From DATJUC01 sp035502675 (GTDB taxonomy: Bacteria > Vulcanimicrobiota > Vulcanimicrobiia > Vulcanimicrobiales > Vulcanimicrobiaceae): DNA of 13,128 bases. Location of the stretch: positions 1 through 13,128 of the forward strand of contig DATJUC010000060.1 of the NCBI GenBank assembly GCA_035502675.1. The letters run 5' to 3'. This document shows positions 12,439 through 13,128 of the stretch, piece by piece. Position 1 is the first letter of the stretch; each line of letters opens with the position of its first letter. Below the pieces are notes generated by a model. It was given only the letters and a program-made list of their open reading frames with translations. It made no database searches and was not told the DNA's origin. Made by a program: the position numbers and the translations under genes.

Positions 12439-13101
12439 GTGAACCTGAAACCCATTCTCTCGGTAAGCCTCGGCGCCGCGTGTGCGGTGGCCATCGTCCC
12501 CGGCGCGCGTATCGCCGCGCCTGCAATTGCAGCGACGCCGCCGCCCACGCCGCCGCCGATGTCGACACCCGCGTCGCCGCCCCCGTCCGAGGCGACGCCT
12601 TTCCCACTGCCGTCGGGCTTTGCAACGCCGGCCGTGCAAACCCCGGCCGAGCACGTACCCTCGCCGACGCCTTCGCCGCCGGCCCACGCGCGAAAAGGGA
12701 TCGAAGGCGTGTGGGAAGTGCAGATCCAGCATCCCAACGTCACCGATTACACGCACTTCAACCTTTTGAGTCAAGATGGCGCGACGCTGGCCGGTGTCTA
12801 TCTCGACTCTGCCGGAAAGAAGTATCCGCTCGCCGGCTCGATCGACGGCCAACAAGTCCGCTTGATCGTTTCGATGCCCAACGGAACGACGTTATTGATG
12901 GAAGCGCGTCTCGACGGAAATAGCGATATGGTCGGAACGCTCACGACGCCGACCGAGCAGATTCCGTTTACGGCCGCTTACCGTCCCAAGACGAAGTGGA
13001 TCGAAAACGTCAATCCGGCGCCGGGCGGCGTCGGCGGCATGGGCGCACCCGGCAGCCCCGGCGGAGGACCCTACACGCCGCCTAAGCGCTTCTCGACGTA
13101 A
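12439..13101 (+). CDS. Secreted protein with proline-rich linker and small beta-rich domain
   Basis: 220 residues from GTG at 12439, chosen because AAGAAGGTGA lies just upstream and a typical signal peptide follows at once (NLKPILSVSLGAACAVAIV, likely cut after AIAA near residue 32). Residues 33-85 are a Pro/Thr/Ser linker (TPPPTPPPMSTPASPPPS and more). Residues 88-187 alternate hydrophobic and polar residues like a small beta barrel: GIEGVWEVQI, HFNLLSQDGATLAGVYLD, YPLAGSIDGQQVRLIV, TLLMEARLDGNSDMVGTLT, IPFTAAYRPKTKW. The repeated 'L-x-G-x' strands recall lipocalin-like or other ligand-binding barrels, without a family motif I can name. The tail is Gly/Pro-rich. It is transcribed away from the lipoprotein-peptidase pair and ends inside the leuD-like gene. 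Confidence 0.8.
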   Translation: MNLKPILSVSLGAACAVAIVPGARIAAPAIAATPPPTPPPMSTPASPPPSEATPFPLPSGFATPAVQTPAEHVPSPTPSPPAHARKGIEGVWEVQIQHPNVTDYTHFNLLSQDGATLAGVYLDSAGKKYPLAGSIDGQQVRLIVSMPNGTTLLMEARLDGNSDMVGTLTTPTEQIPFTAAYRPKTKWIENVNPAPGGVGGMGAPGSPGGGPYTPPKRFST

Positions 13102-13128
13102 GGAACCAGTCCGCCGGCGTCGATCAGC
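13071..13128 (-). CDS. leuD: Probable 3-isopropylmalate dehydratase small subunit, last 18 codons
   Basis: On the minus strand, codons from 13127 down to the TAG at 13073-13071 read LIDAGGLVPYVEKRLGGV. This resembles the typical LeuD ending (Ile/Leu-x-x-Ala-Gly-Gly-Leu followed by a Tyr-Val/Leu and basic residues). LeuD with LeuC isomerises isopropylmalate in leucine synthesis. Only the tail is in the window, so the call rests on one motif. The reading frame overlaps the last 31 bases of the plus-strand secreted gene tail to tail. Confidence 0.55.
   Translation of the reverse strand, partial: LIDAGGLVPYVEKRLGGV

Noticed and set aside
1..13128. tRNA, rRNA, CRISPR repeats, insertion sequences or prophage genes
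   Set aside because: No cloverleaf-like segments with conserved T-arm, no spaced direct repeats, no transposase or integrase motifs were seen while reading both strands.

Overview
This GC-rich window looks like a chromosomal segment of a free-living bacterium. It carries single-copy housekeeping genes (rpmE, prfA, prmC, pyrG, HIT, rpsU, yqeY) beside exported proteins typical of a cell with an outer layer: lipoproteins, an S53 peptidase and a copper-amine-oxidase-N-like protein. Proline/threonine-rich linkers, a secreted sedolisin and tight start/stop overlaps would fit an uncultured, environmental lineage such as Eremiobacterota (WPS-2). That assignment is inference from gene style, not from a marker tree. 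I see no tRNA, rRNA, CRISPR array, IS element or phage gene.

Left and middle part (1-8837, all minus strand, read from right to left): an extended -10 promoter drives a near-leaderless rpmE (L31). A strong hairpin with a U-rich tail follows and abuts the start of prfA (RF1). Then come prmC (the methyltransferase that modifies the GGQ of RF1), pyrG (CTP synthase), a WaaE-like GT2 glycosyltransferase, a GT4 glycosyltransferase, an exported protein with a copper-amine-oxidase-N-like domain, a HIT nucleotide hydrolase and a DUF488 protein. Finally, from a separate promoter with a hairpin in its leader, come rpsU (S21) and yqeY, which runs off the left edge. From pyrG to the exported protein each gene starts inside the stop codon region of the previous one (GTGA, TTGA, ATGCTGA), so this is one translationally coupled operon. 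HIT-rpsU-yqeY is a neighbourhood known from Firmicutes; here DUF488 sits inside it.

Right part (8838-13128): a two-gene minus-strand operon encodes an unrecognised lipoprotein followed, with an ATGA overlap, by a lipoprotein-type S53 (sedolisin/kumamolisin-like) peptidase with all catalytic residues and the pro-domain. An 88-base gap separates it from a plus-strand gene for a secreted protein with a proline-rich linker and a small beta-rich domain of unknown family. All three exported proteins share the Pro/Thr-rich linker style, and together they are the most likely undescribed functional unit here. The right edge holds the last 18 codons of a minus-strand gene that reads like the LeuD C-terminus, overlapping the end of the secreted gene tail to tail.
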